Origin: Hygrocybe punicea
Taxonomy: Eukaryota > Basidiomycota > Agaricomycetes > Agaricales > Hygrophoraceae
DNA: 64,000 nt
NCBI GenBank assembly: GCA_963556145.1
Contig: OY744462.1
Coordinates: 6,262,001 to 6,326,000 of the forward strand
Direction: 5' to 3'
A program made the translations under genes and the position numbers. Positions within the stretch are counted from its first letter, which is position 1. The number at the start of each line of letters is the position of its first letter. A model generated the notes under the pieces. The model was not told the DNA's origin, ran no database searches, and worked only from the letters and a program-made list of their open reading frames with translations. Shown here one piece after another: positions 24,051-34,987 of the stretch.

Positions 24051-24525
24051 ATCAGGACTTTCCACATTTAGTCAGGATCTAAAGTGATTTCTAAAGTTAG
24101 CACCAAAATATAATCTTTAGATTTACATTTAGGCCTAGCCTAAATATTGAATTTAAGTCACAAATAAATGTATATCTAAATTATTTATTTATTTTCATCT
24201 TTAGGTTATTCTTGCAATCAAAATAATTATCAGATCTATATTGTAAGGGGAAAGTATAATTTAGTTCCAAGTTTACTCAAATTTCTAGTCCAAATTTAGG
24301 CATCACCTAAAGGCAGGCCAAAATTAAAACTTTCGGTAGCGTTAAAATAATAAATTTAATAATTATCAAAATGTAAGATTTTCGGCAGCTATTTAAATTC
24401 AAAGTTGTTGTTAGATCTAAAGCTATTGCCCGCGCCATTGCCTGCTCGTCGCCCGCCCGTCGCCCACCCATTGCCCACCCATCTCCCAATCTTACCTCAC
24501 GAGCCCAGCTCCAACATCAATTGAC
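24051..24525 (+). repeat. Left terminal inverted repeat
   Basis: AT-rich outer part (many 'tttag' and 'ctaaa' words), then a GC-rich inner part of 'cgcccaccc'-type words. It pairs with 25567-26050 with small indels and scattered mismatches. Confidence 0.8.
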
Positions 24526-25566
24526 ATGGTGGTGGGGTTCGTGAGGTGATGACAGAGGTAGGGGGAGAGGCAGGTGGGGGAGATGGCGGGGGCGACAAGG
24601 GTGTACGGGGGCACGACAGAATGAGAGCGGGGAGATGGCGGGGGCACGATAGGATGGGAGGGTGACGAGCGTGGGTGATGAGGGTGTGGGAGATGGCGGG
24701 GGCACGATAGGATGGGAGGGCGACGAGGGTGTAGGTGATGAGGTGTGGGAGATGGCGTGGGCATGGCACGATGGGATGGGAGGAGATGGCGTGGGGGACG
24801 AGGGAGTGGGAGGGTGAGGAGATGGCGTGGGCGTGGGCGACAAGGGTGTGGCGTGGGCGACGAGGGTGTGGATGACGAGGGTGTGGGAGATGGCGTGGGG
24901 TGTGGGCGAGGGAGGTGATGGTGGAGGTGGCTTGGCGGGAGATGGCGTTGGCGATGAGGGTGAGGGAGATGGCGTGGACATGGGTGAGGGAGATGGCGGG
25001 GGCACGATGGGAGGGCGACGAGAGGGTGTGGGAGATTGCGTGGTGATGGGATGGGATGGTGGGGAGATGGCGTGGGTGTGGACGAGGGAGATGGCACGGG
25101 CATGGCCATGGGGGATCCAATTTTGGATGGGTTAGATGTGGGCGATGAGAGCGTGGGCGACGAGAGTGTGGCGATGAGAGCGTGGGCGATGAGAGCGTGG
25201 CGATGAGAGCGTGGGCGATGAGAGCGTGGCGATGAGCGTCGCGTGTGCGACGAGGGTGCGGCGTGGGCGACAAGGGTGTGGGAGATGGCGAGTGTGAGGA
25301 GAGATGGCGACGACGACGAGGGAGATGGGAGATGGCGTGGGTGTGGACGAGGGAGATGATGGGGAGGGCGGAGGTGTGGGCGACGGCTTGGCAGGAAATC
25401 GAGGGTGGGAAATGGCGGCGAGGGCGAGGGAGATGGCGTGGGGTGTGGGAGATCGTCATACTTGGGCAGGGGAGATGCCGGGGATGGGATGAGCGGGAGC
25501 GGGAGAGATGGCGAGATGGCGTCACGGTGGGTGTGAGGTCGAAAAAAAAAAATTGATTGGTTTTGT
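24526..25566. repeat. G-rich minisatellite core of the element
   Basis: Variable 12-15 bp units built from 'ggagatggcgtggg', 'cgacgagggtgtggg' and, at about 25141-25235, 'gcgatgagagcgtgg'. The plus strand is almost free of C runs and very rich in G and A. The long minus-strand open frame here (about 340 codons of His/Pro/Ser/Arg) reflects the repeat, not a gene. Confidence 0.85.
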
Positions 25567-26050
25567 CGACGTCGGAGCTGGGTTCAGGTCATGATTGGGA
25601 GGTGGGCGACGGGTGGGCGATGGGTTGGCGATGGGTGGGCGATGGGTGGACGACGGGTGGGCGATTGTGCGGGCAATAGCTTTAGTTCTGATTGAAATTT
25701 GGAATGTTGATAACCGCCGATTTTTTTTTTTTGATAACTATTAAATCCATTATTTTAGTCACACTGAAAGTTTAAATTTTGGCCTGCCTTTGGATGATAC
25801 CTAAATTTAGACTAGCAAATTTGAGTAAACTTGTAGCGAAATTCTGTTTTCCTTCCACAATTTAGAACAGGTCATCATTTTAATTGTAAAACTAGTCTAA
25901 AGATGAAACTAAATAAATACTTTAGATGTACATTTATTTGTGACTTAAATTCAATATTTAGGCTAGGCCTAAATGTAAATCTAAAAATTATATTTTTCCG
26001 CTCACTTTAGAAACCACTTTAGACCCCAACTAAATGTTGGAACTCCTGAG
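25567..26050 (-). repeat. Right terminal inverted repeat
   Basis: Reverse-complement partner of the left arm; contains a 10-bp T run near 25723 that the left arm lacks. Its outer end is only about 90 bp from the IPK1 start codon. Confidence 0.8.
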
Positions 26051-26138
26051 GTGATAGCTTCAGGGCACAGACTCACGTTTCGGTTACGGTAAAATAATTT
26101 CAGATCAGAAAAGAACACGTGCGGCCAGTGCTCACCGA

Positions 26139-27549
26139 ATGACGGTGACCAACGATGTCGCTCAAACCTCCCCGCAGGATTGGAGATATATCTCTGAGGG
26201 AGGCGCGACTGTCGTGTTTTCTTACGTTGGAATCTCACATCCACAGTTCGAGGGCACCGTGTTGCGACTTCGGAAAACATTACTTGGTTCATCCCAGCTA
26301 AATCTTGTACAACCGGACGACGACCAAATGATAGCGTTTCAGCACAAAGTTATAGCGAGGTTGATTCCACCCGAATTTTTACCCCAGCTGGAGTCTGTGG
26401 GAGTCGAAAGACCATGGTTGGAAGCTATCGCCGCTCTTTGCGATCGAGAGCGTCTTCCGGAAAGGAAAGAAAAGGATTGCATCGATTTCACGAGAAGAAC
26501 AGCTATCTTGGCTACTGATCTTGTTGGACGTGAACCCTTGGTCATCGAAGTCAAGGTGCGCTTCTCTTCTGAATGTCTAGCTTTCTGGACGGGAATGAAT
26601 TTGTTCTTAGCCCAAATGGGCTTTCTTACCGACTCCAACTCATTTATCACCAGCCAGTCGTCCAATTAAGATGCGTACTTGCAGATTTTGCCTCCACTCT
26701 TATTTTCGGTCGTCGAGGCAGGGCACTCCTCATACTGGGTACTGCCCTCTGGACTTGTTTTCTGAAGACGAATCTCGCGTCACACGGGCTGTTCGTGCAT
26801 TGTTGGATGCTTGGATTGATACACGAGGTTCCACCAACAATCTCAGGATTTTTTCTCGAGGAAAGCTCCTCAGGCCTACCGACGTAAGCCTGTGACATCA
26901 TTTTGGGGATTTTATCAACTATTTGACCTACGTCGCATAGAAAATGCTTTCTAACGTTCTGACCAACGCGTTGTGCCCAACTATTGATGGGAGAATATCC
27001 AGCGAAAGTTTCACCTGGGCTGTGGTTTCTTTGCTCATGAATACGCCTGTACTGCACATCCTCTCTACACTCCAGCGAACACTTGATGCCCTGGACATCG
27101 AAGGGCTCTCGCAGCTGTGGCATCAGGCCCAGTTGGAATCAGCCCATCGGCAGGGCGACTCGCTGCTGCCTCCAAACCCCCCGGTTGGTGCGAGTTCTCC
27201 GTACTCGAATCTCACCCAACCTTGCCTCCAAGATTGGGAGGACTTCCTGGACACTTACCTCTTATCGCACGATAAATTAGACCACTCTAATCCAGTTTCT
27301 GCGAACCTACGGTATTACGTCCTGGCGTACCTGTTGTCTGCCACTTTCAAGGACTGTTCGATCATGCTCAGGATTGACCAACTTACCCATGACCCATTGC
27401 GGCAGAACACTAATGCAGTCACTCTAATCGACCTGGATCCCAAGGGCATTGACAGGATACACAAATGGGAGCAATTGGATAAGCAGATTGTAGAGGCGTA
27501 TATTGGGGTGGAAGGAAAGCAATGTTTCGACGAGTGGAAGAATCCATGA
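26139..27549 (+). CDS. IPK1: Inositol-pentakisphosphate 2-kinase
   Basis: Makes inositol hexakisphosphate (phytate) from InsP5, a nuclear cofactor for mRNA export and other processes. The ATG at 26139 (MTVTNDVAQTSPQDW) leads into WRYISEGGATVVFSYVG, the ATP-binding loop. A 56-bp intron joins PLVIEVK to PKWAFLPTPTHLSP, the EIKPKWGFL motif of the family. Then come KMRTCRFCLHSYFR (Cys-rich zinc region), YCPLDLFSEDESRV and RGSTNNLRIF. After the second intron the C-terminal lobe contains FKDCSIMLR and TLIDLDPKGIDRI, which hold the metal-binding residues. About 430 residues, a normal length. The upstream region is the foldback element, so its promoter is compressed or supplied by the element. Confidence 0.9.
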
Positions 27550-27943
27550 CAATTTCGTTGGTCCAAATTTCGTATGGGATGGCCATAAAACGAGCATCTG
27601 TTCGTTTATCAACATCGAACCCTTCGGTTTCCACAATTAAATGTGCAGGAGGTGAAGATTTATTGGGACCACGTTCAGAGAACCAACCGAGTTCTGGATT
27701 ACGCTGGCTCAAGCTCAATGTTCACCATACACGCTCAGACGGAAGCTCACATTGTCCAGAAGTTTTCTTTCCCAGTTTCTATTCGATTCGTTGATAGTGT
27801 ACATCATTGTCTTGTGCGGTACATGTCTTGTGCGGTACATCGCTCAGGCCCTTGTATAGGGTTAGGGTTTCTCGGCCATCACGGTTGCACCACCAAATTG
27901 AGCATTTCCAACGTGTTGTTTAAGTGCTCTTCGCCGGTCTGAT
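27550..27943 (+). other. IPK1 3' side and IVD promoter
   Basis: No gene. A short direct repeat 'cttgtgcggtacat' occurs twice near 27812-27841. Confidence 0.5.
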
Positions 27944-29719
27944 ATGGCCTTGTCCATGTTCCCGCAAATGTTGGCGCGTAATGGCAGGCGGCTTTCACGG
28001 ACACCATTCAAGTCCCTGACCCGGACAGTTTGCCCCCAACAACATCGACACAACTCCTCGTTCTATAATGAGGAAGTAGCGGGCCTCACGGAGTCTCAGG
28101 CGGAAGTGCGTTTAATTGCCCTCAGGTTATAATCGCAACCATACCTAATATGTCTCTTCCTAGTTCCGCAACGCTATTTCAGAGTTCGCTCAAAGAGAAG
28201 TAGCGCCCCGAGCCGCGGACATCGACCAGAGTAACAATTTCCCATCCGTGAGTGTTTAATCGGTCGATGCAGATCACGTCTAACGTCTAGTTTACTTCAA
28301 TCTGTGGTCGTTTCCCCAGGATCTATGGGAAAAGTTCGGCGACATGGGACTTCTGGGTGTGACGGTGTCATCGAAGTATGGCGGCCTCGAGCTCGGATAC
28401 CTCGAGCACACTATTGCCATGGAAGAGCTCTCTCGCGCATCCGGTTCCGTCGCTTTATCCTATGGTGCGCATTCGAATCTTTGTGTGAACCAGATACACC
28501 GGCATGGGACGGAGGCGCAGAAGGCGAAGTACCTCCCGGATCTTGTTTCAGGCAAGAAAGTCGGGAGTTTGGCTATGAGCGAGCCCGGGAGTGGGAGTGA
28601 TATTGTTAGTATGCGGCTGAGGGCGGACAAAGTTGATGGAGGCTGGAAGTTGAATGGGAACAAATTTTGGTGGGTATTTCTTTCCTTGAATGTTCACACA
28701 CACATGTCTAACGATGTTCTGGACATATAAAGGATTACAAACGGTCCTTCTGCATCAACTCTCGTTGTTTATGCTAAAACATCGCCGGAGAAAGGATCAA
28801 AGGGCATCACAGCCTTTATCATTGAGAAGGAATTCATGGGTTTCTCCACGCACCAGAAATTGGACAAGTTTGGCATGAGGGGGAGTGACACATGCGAACT
28901 TGTCTTTGATAATTGTCATGTTCCAGAGGGTGGGTCCCACCTCTTTTATTGAGTGGGCCACTTATGCACCAGGATATAGAGAATGTGCTCGGACGTGTGG
29001 ACAAAGGAGCTTCCGTGCTGATGTCTGGTCTTGACTTGGAACGACTGGTGCTTAGCGGCGGGCCCCTCGGGTTCATTCTTTCCCTCTTTGGTGCAGTCTG
29101 TTCTTAATCATCTGACCATCCGCATGTTAGGTTGATGCAAGCTGCATTTGACTTCGCGGTGACGTACGTCCATGAGCGGCAACAATTCGGTCAACCAATC
29201 GGTACCTTCCAATTGATGCAAGGTGCGCGCATCGCGGCCCCCCCTTTTGAGCAAACCGTGTGATGGTGCTTTTCCCATGCAGCAAAGATTGCGGATATGT
29301 ATACGAAACTCAATGCAAGTCGATCATATGTATACGCTGTAGCAAGGGCATGTGATCATGGTCAGATTAGCAAGCGGGTAAGATCTAATAGTTTCTAGGC
29401 CACTAATACATAAGGCTGACTAATTCTGCGGATGTGGTTCCGTGTACGAAAGGACTGTGCAGGAGCAATCTTGTACTCGACCGACAAGGCCGTTGAAGTG
29501 GCTATGGAGGGTATGCAATGCTTAGGGGGGAATGGTTATATAAACGGTATGTCTTCCGGACTGAGCCGTGCATTCACTTCTGAAACCAGTACAGATTATC
29601 CGCTGGGTCGCATTGTCAGGGATTCCAGGCTCTATACCGTTGGTGCTGGGACACAAGAAATCCGACGCATGCTGATTGGAAGAGAATTTAATGAACAATT
29701 CAAGGTGCACGTAGCCTGA
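27944..29719 (+). CDS. IVD: Isovaleryl-CoA dehydrogenase, mitochondrial
   Basis: FAD enzyme of leucine breakdown that oxidises isovaleryl-CoA and passes electrons to ETF. The ATG at 27944 opens an Arg-rich mitochondrial presequence ([20 protein letters not shown]). The acyl-CoA dehydrogenase fold follows: [46 protein letters not shown] and [17 protein letters not shown]. The stretch [17 protein letters not shown] carries the catalytic Glu at the place typical of isovaleryl rather than straight-chain enzymes. The end shows [14 protein letters not shown] and [20 protein letters not shown]. About eight introns were read; each join restores the family sequence (for example [11 protein letters not shown]). 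About 430 residues. Confidence 0.93.
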
Positions 29720-30133
29720 CGCTCGAAGCTTGAAGCCTGATCCGATGTGACGCCGATTTTTTGTATCTGGTAGTAGAAGAATTGATGTAGGCTCACGGAA
29801 CTGTGCCTATTACCTCATGCGCTGACCTATCGCTGCCGTAGCTTTGTTTGGTTAGTAAAGTGAATTTGAAGCGACCTGCCAAGTAAAAGTGGGTACCGTC
29901 ATGGAGGGTTAAATGCCAAGGTGGTGCTCACTGCTGCTCTAAATGGAATCTGAAAGGATAATCTTGAAGTGCGATTGCCGCTCAATGATATATTTTTCCC
30001 AGTGTTGACTTACCGTAATAACCGGGGATCGTAATCTCTTCCGTTGGTTTAGGAGTATGCATCGAGCGTGCACGGCCAGCCTCCTATAATACTCCATACT
30101 TGAACCCATACCACCATCCCCTCCTGCTAAATT
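29720..30133. other. Intergenic, promoter of the Zn2Cys6 gene
   Basis: No gene supported. An antisense open frame reaches from 29939 into the next gene but has no recognisable features. Confidence 0.5.
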
Positions 30134-31723
30134 ATGCATCCTCCACATTTTCTTGTTCACTCGAAGCCCATTCTGCCTCTTCCCCTTCAAATCCCTAATC
30201 ACTCGAACACCCCTGTCCAAGATATGGAGGCCTTTGCTCCCCAGATTCGCCATCCCGACTCCTTCCACCCCTCTTCATTGTCCGTTGCTCACAACATGGC
30301 CTTGGGTGGTGTGCCCCTACACGGGCCACACCCTCAGCACCAGCTGCATAATCTGCTCCAGAGGTCGGAGGACACCGATTCTAGTCACCGGTATCCCTAC
30401 GGCGCGTTGACCGCTGCCGAGTCAGCCCCTCAGAGCACCCACCACCATCGTCTCTCGTCGTCTGAATCTGCGAGTTTCCAGGACAATGGTGGGAAAACTT
30501 TCGAAGGAATGGAAAAGCAAACTGCTCGCAAGCGCACTGCTCAAGCCTGTGAAAAGTGTAGGAACCGCAAAACAAAGGTCTGGCCTTTTTTTCCCATTTA
30601 TGAGTGCTTCGATACTGACGTCATTAACGCCGACGCTGCAGTGCACAGGCGAACGTCCGGCGTGTCAACGCTGCACAGTTCGAGGGCTGATCTGCAATTA
30701 CACCGGAGGGCGTTTACGAGGCCCGTTGAAGGCTCGCTTACGAGGCTCGGTGTCTGCCACCGATCTGCGTTTTGCATCCGAAGTGTTGATGCCCGATTTG
30801 GGTTTACCTTCAAAGTCAGCGCATCGGCACGTATCGGCAGCCTCTTCACTTGCCGGGTCTCCTATTCACGGCACCTTCCCCGGAGTGTATTCCCGGGCAC
30901 CGGCCCGAGAATATCACTGGAGGGACGCCATGTCGATTGCTCGCGATCTTCGGCGAATACAAAGTCACTCCATCCTCGGCTCGACAGGAGCCCAACCAAG
31001 GATGGCGATGCTGCCGGACAGCGCGTCATGTGATCTCACCCCTCGTCCGGGCGACATCGCCAGGAACGCCTTCGAGAGTCCCATAGACCCGCGTTTCTTC
31101 ACGGAATTTGTGTTCGGGCTAAAGACAGACCGTGTAGATTATATGAGCGACGGCAGCGGGTATGTCAGTCAACCTCTATCGGTCTCACATCGATGCTGAC
31201 AATGGTCACGGATCCTGTCACATTCAGCTCCGAGCCTCCGTCCGCAACCGAGTCTCATTTCAGCTTTTCTTCGGCCTCGCCGGAGAGCGGGCGCCACTCG
31301 CGCTGTGGCTCGTCCCAGAGTGTTGATTCATTGTACAATATCGGACGCACTGCCACGCCGGTGTTCATCGATTCCCATGCGTCTTCGCCGACCTCCGCAT
31401 CTGCCCCGTCACCGAGCTCCGGAGTCTGGGCCACAGAACATGCGCCCTGCGGCCAACATATGGAAGTTGAACTTCCTTACTCGCAGGCTACAATGCCCAT
31501 CAGCGCTCAAGTGGTGCGGAATCAAGTAGACTTGGTTCCTTCAGACACAGAAAGTCCCCAGAGTTACTACATGGCGTCAGAAACCTTTTGTGATGCGAAT
31601 GCTTACCAGGGTGGCGATAAATACTCTGAGTCGTTGTCGTCCGGGATTATCCCGCAATATCTCGATCCCGATCAAATCGTCGATGGAATCAACTGGGATA
31701 CATTCGCGTTCTCGGAACGTTAA
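30134..31723 (+). CDS. Zn(II)2Cys6 binuclear-cluster transcription factor
   Basis: Fungal-type DNA-binding regulator. The ATG at 30134 starts a His/Pro/Ser-rich arm of about 140 residues. The cluster ACEKCRNRKTK|CTGERPACQRC|ICNY is split by an intron after RKTK, a typical place in this family. Six Cys with spacing 2-6-6-2-7 are all present. The rest lacks the fungal 'middle homology' region and is low in hydrophobic blocks, with Ser/Pro-rich segments and an acidic end (YLDPDQIVDGINWDTFAFSE) that may be an activation domain. A second intron joins DGSG to SEPPSATES. The target genes are unknown. A later ATG at 30224 is a possible alternative start. Confidence 0.87.
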
Positions 31724-32102
31724 CTGCTTTCGCCTCTTCTCTTATTGTATCTTGCATGCGGACGGTCACTTTGTAAAAAAATGTATTGTACATGTCCCGT
31801 ACGAAGCAACAATATATTTTACGTTGTGGCTTCTACGGTGCATTGTGGCAGCTGCCACAGCGGGGGGATCTTGGAATTGTTGCAAATAAGCATGATTGGT
31901 TATACTCAACGTTCAACATAGAAAACACATCAACCCAACATAGGAAAGCATATGTCACTAGGAAACCCTTGAGTCCGCTTCAAGCCAAAGGAAAATTTGA
32001 ACCGACAAAAAAAGAGGAAGTAGGTAGAAAGTTCATGGGTAACTAAGTTCTGCTAGGACCGTGACCATGACTCGATGATCACCCCGCCCTGCTTCTAAAG
32101 CG
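31724..32102. other. Convergent 3' intergenic region
   Basis: Separates the stops of the Zn2Cys6 gene and the zinc-finger-like gene. No gene seen. Confidence 0.55.
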
Positions 32103-33297
32103 TTATTCGTTGAACACTCCCATCGACGGTACTGGTTCACCGCCATTGTTCACGAATTGCACCGGCCCTTGCGGGATGGAAGCGGGAGGTCCATAGATTA
32201 TGTTGGGAGGTCCGCCAAAGTAGTTGAGAGGTGGTGTGGCGGCGTGTAAAGGATCCACGTTTTGGGGGAATCCTTGCGGCGGGGGGACTGAAAAGATCGG
32301 TCCCCCAATGGGGAACATGTTGGGGTGCGGGTAAAATGCGTTCATACCAAATCCCGTATCGGTGGGTTGGGCGTGAAAGTTATCTTGGGTGGCGTGGAGT
32401 GCCATCTGGGCGCGGTAATGGCTTTCCAACCACGCACAATACGCCTGATGCCACGCCATGATTGCAGAATACATGGTTTGATTGTCGAGCGGTAACAACG
32501 TGTAGGGACCTAAGGGCTGGCTGGGGCAGGGATAGATTGGATAAGGTCCACCTGGGCCAACGGGCAGGAGTGGCTGCGCGGGCGGGAATTCCGCTGTGAA
32601 TGTGAAATCGCTGGAAGGCGCCATGGTGGGTGTAGATGGTAATGAGGATGTCGGGGATGCTGAACTGGAAAGAGCGACGCGACAGCTTGCCTGGTGTCGC
32701 TTGAAAGAGTCCTGTCTACGCATCCTGAGCGAGGATCAATCACGGCAGAGACCAGAGAGACAAGAAACATCCTTACTTCTTTTTGCATACACAGGTATAT
32801 TCTTTTTTGTGCTTCACAGTCGTACAAGAGGTCTTCATATGGCGGTGGACATTGTCCCCGCGCATTTCCTTCCCACATTCCCCGCACTTAGTCTTCTTAT
32901 CTCCCCCGACTACTACCAACCGGCTGACCGACTTTTTGGTAGCCGATAGAGTTTGTGAAGCTGCCCGTTTGCGGGGATCTCGAATAGAAGGAGAAACTAC
33001 TTCAGAAGACGCAGCGGGGTTTGTGTCCAGCTCTGCAACGACTGGCAGTGAGGGAAAGGCGGTCGCGACAGGCGCGTAGGGATTCGACGCGTGAATGAGA
33101 CGGCCTGTATCCTCCGCGGAGGATAATAGAGGGGAGGGTGTCGACGAGTTGTCGGAAGGTGTCGACGAGTTATCGGAAGGTGTCGACGAGTTGTTGGAAG
33201 GTGTCGACGAGTTGTTGGAAGGTGTCGACGAGTTGTTGGAAGGTGCCACAATGTCTATGGACCATAACGCGGCCGTGATTGGGGGAGGATACGACAT
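32103..33297 (-). CDS. Zinc-finger-like protein with SNNSSTP repeats and Pro-rich tail
   Basis: Not assigned to a named family. The ATG at 33297 begins MSYPPPITAALWSID, then five copies of a seven-residue repeat (SNNSSTP or SDNSSTP). A basic middle part leads to CGECGKEMRGDNVHRHMKTS, which has C-x2-C...H-x3-H spacing like a C2H2 finger. An intron (GTAAGG...CGCTCAG) then joins a second partial finger: EYTCVCKKKMRRQDSF followed by KRHQASC. The C-terminal 190 residues are Pro/Gly/Tyr/Phe-rich (GGPPNIIYGPPASIPQGP) and look disordered, perhaps for activation. Two exons only. It is likely to bind nucleic acid, but that is inference from the finger spacing. Confidence 0.75.
33137..33241 (-). repeat. 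21-bp minisatellite inside the zinc-finger-like gene
   Basis: Five 21-bp units, in frame, each coding for one SNNSSTP or SDNSSTP heptapeptide. Each unit contains a SalI-like GTCGAC. Confidence 0.9.
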
Positions 33298-33536
33298 AAT
33301 GTGGAAGGTGGCGTTAGTAAAGAAACGAAAGGGAAGAGGATTTGCACCTTATATACCTGCGGCAATGGCAAGACGCTTGAACCATACAGTCCTCGAGGTA
33401 CCAACTTGCCTTACTGGGTCATAATGTGGCATATTCGAATTGCGGAGATAACATTTTCTATTCAGTGCTTTGGCCTCTGATTGCACGCATAGTTGATACA
33501 AGTGTCGGTTGTACAAAAATAACCGCTACGTTGTGA

Positions 33537-34987
33537 TTATAACAAGGTTTCTCCTGAAATTCACAGTAAGCCCCCAAAGTCGACGTTCCTGACGGTCGAA
33601 AACTTACCTAGAGCTGCCCTCACCAGAGAACAACCAACAGCCACCGTCTGCTTTCCGCTGAGTTCATCCGCGAGAGATGGGTTGACCTCCTGCGAGACGA
33701 AATTAATCATGACTAAATGATTGCTCCAGACACTGTTTTACGAACCATCAAGTCCAGCGCCACGAGCAGTCCGGTCTCATGAATAGCTTCGCATATATAG
33801 TGTCCCTCTCTAAAGGTAAGCCCACCGCGAACCTACCGAATTCATTCTCTCCAGGCGGAAAACAAGGAGGGTTTATGGATAACTCTTACAGGGGTACCAG
33901 TCGAGGGAGCGACTGTAGGGTCCAACGCGTCGACATCAAAGCTCAGATGGATAGGCGAATCTCGCTTGGGTGTGATGTGGTCCAGTGCCATCTCAACAAC
34001 TTTTCCGATGCCGTACTTGTCGATTTCGTGCATGCTGAAGGCTTTGATATTGTTTTCCCTCAAGATACGCTTCTCGGCTTGGTCAACATCACGCAACCCG
34101 ATGTACACGAGGCGATCTGGCTTTAGGATCGACTTTACCCAAGCAAACTCGGGGATCTTGCTGCCAAGCCCCAGGAGAAACGAGAGTGGCATCCCGTGAA
34201 TGTTTCCTAAGCAATGATTGGATTGGAATCCCCTCCGAACTTTTACCCTTGCAGTCAAGTTCCGTACGCACCAGAATCTGTTGATTCGGGAGTGTTTATG
34301 TCGGCATGTGCGTCAACCCAGACGACACAAGCGTCAGGATACATCCTACAAAAAGGTCAGATTGCACTCAGCACAACGGATATCCTGCACATACTCCAGC
34401 GTCCCTGAAATCGAACCCATTGCCTAACGAGATTGGCGTCAATATAAAAACGGGCGACATTGAAAATATAGTGACGCACCAATGAATGGTCTCCGCCAAG
34501 CGTAACGGGCAGATGTCCGTTCTTTGCATGAGTACCAACCACACGAGCGACAGCTTCTGTCACACGGGAGACCAGTCTAGGATTCCTGAGCTTTCCGATT
34601 GGGGGGTCGCTGGCGGCGGAGATTTCCTCAAACTGGTGATGACCGTCAAACTCGATTTTCCAGCCTAGCTCGGCCAGTTGGTCCAAAAGGCCGGCTTCGA
34701 CCATACTGATACCACCTTTATCGACGCCGAGTCTGGCCTGTGTTCAGGTCACGGTTACATATTGGTCCAAGCGTGCAAGCAACTCCAACTTACCTGGCCA
34801 CCGCTTAGAAGAAACGGCTAGGGGGTTAAAGGCTGTGCTATCGGAAGGAAAGAAGGAACACACCTGAATGGACAACCGACGATCTTTGACGACGGAGAAT
34901 CATGAAAACTGCGAATACTGCGAAAGTGCAGCGACGTTCGCTCACCGCGACTGTCTTGGGGTCTGGAAGAAACTTGTTCACCGACAT
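33537..34987 (-). CDS. CAR1: Arginase
   Basis: Mn-dependent enzyme that splits arginine into ornithine and urea. The ATG at 34987 gives MSVNKFLPDPKTVA; small exons follow (IVGCPFS|GGQ|ARLGVDKGG). Metal and active-site motifs are complete: PVTLGGDHSL, CVVWVDAHADINTPE, GNIHGMPLSFLLG, IHLSFDVDALDP and APSTGTPVRGGLTFREGHY. The late part ALDLMEVNPSLADELSG is followed by VAVGCSLVRAALG. The last intron (GTAAGT...TTTCAG) leads to a micro-exon of 17 bases that completes ALGETLL and the stop at 33537; without that splice the chain would end in an unrelated VRNVDFGGLL. The C-terminal ETLL agrees with other fungal arginases. About 320 residues and at least seven introns. Confidence 0.93.

Larger units (their letters stand above)
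24051..26050. mobile_element. Foldback-type element with long terminal inverted repeats
   Basis: Two arms of about 470 bp, inverted with respect to each other, enclose a core of about 1 kb. Matching text includes 'acatttaggcctagcctaaa' on the left at about 24123 and its reverse complement at about 25956-25975, and 'caggccaaaatt' near both inner parts. The outermost match is 'catcaggact' against 'cctcaggagt'. No transposase, integrase or other enzyme frame is present, so it would have to move, if at all, with help from elsewhere. The possible target duplication is a 3-bp ATA on both sides, too short to be sure. It fills almost all of the space between divergent AGC kinase and IPK1 genes. What is seen is the arm-core-arm structure; the mobile nature is inferred. 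Confidence 0.8.

Noticed and set aside
23565..24065. Long N-terminal extension of the AGC kinase reaching the foldback element
   Set aside because: Starts at GTG; reads through a good intron. The ATG at 23835 with splice CAG|GTACAAC...TGCAG gives a consistent exon 1.
24497..25525. 342-codon minus-strand frame rich in His, Pro, Ser and Arg, plus overlapping frames
   Set aside because: It is the translation of the G-rich minisatellite; neighbouring frames are equally open, there is no domain, and composition follows the repeat.
27419..27718. Minus-strand frame antisense to the IPK1 3' end
   Set aside because: Mirror of coding sequence; no features of its own.
29939..30268. Minus-strand frame antisense to the Zn2Cys6 gene
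   Set aside because: No recognisable sequence; overlaps a well-supported gene start.
34350..34440. tRNA T-loop-like word 'tcgaaccca'
   Set aside because: It is part of an arginase exon (AMGSISGTLEY on the minus strand); no cloverleaf.
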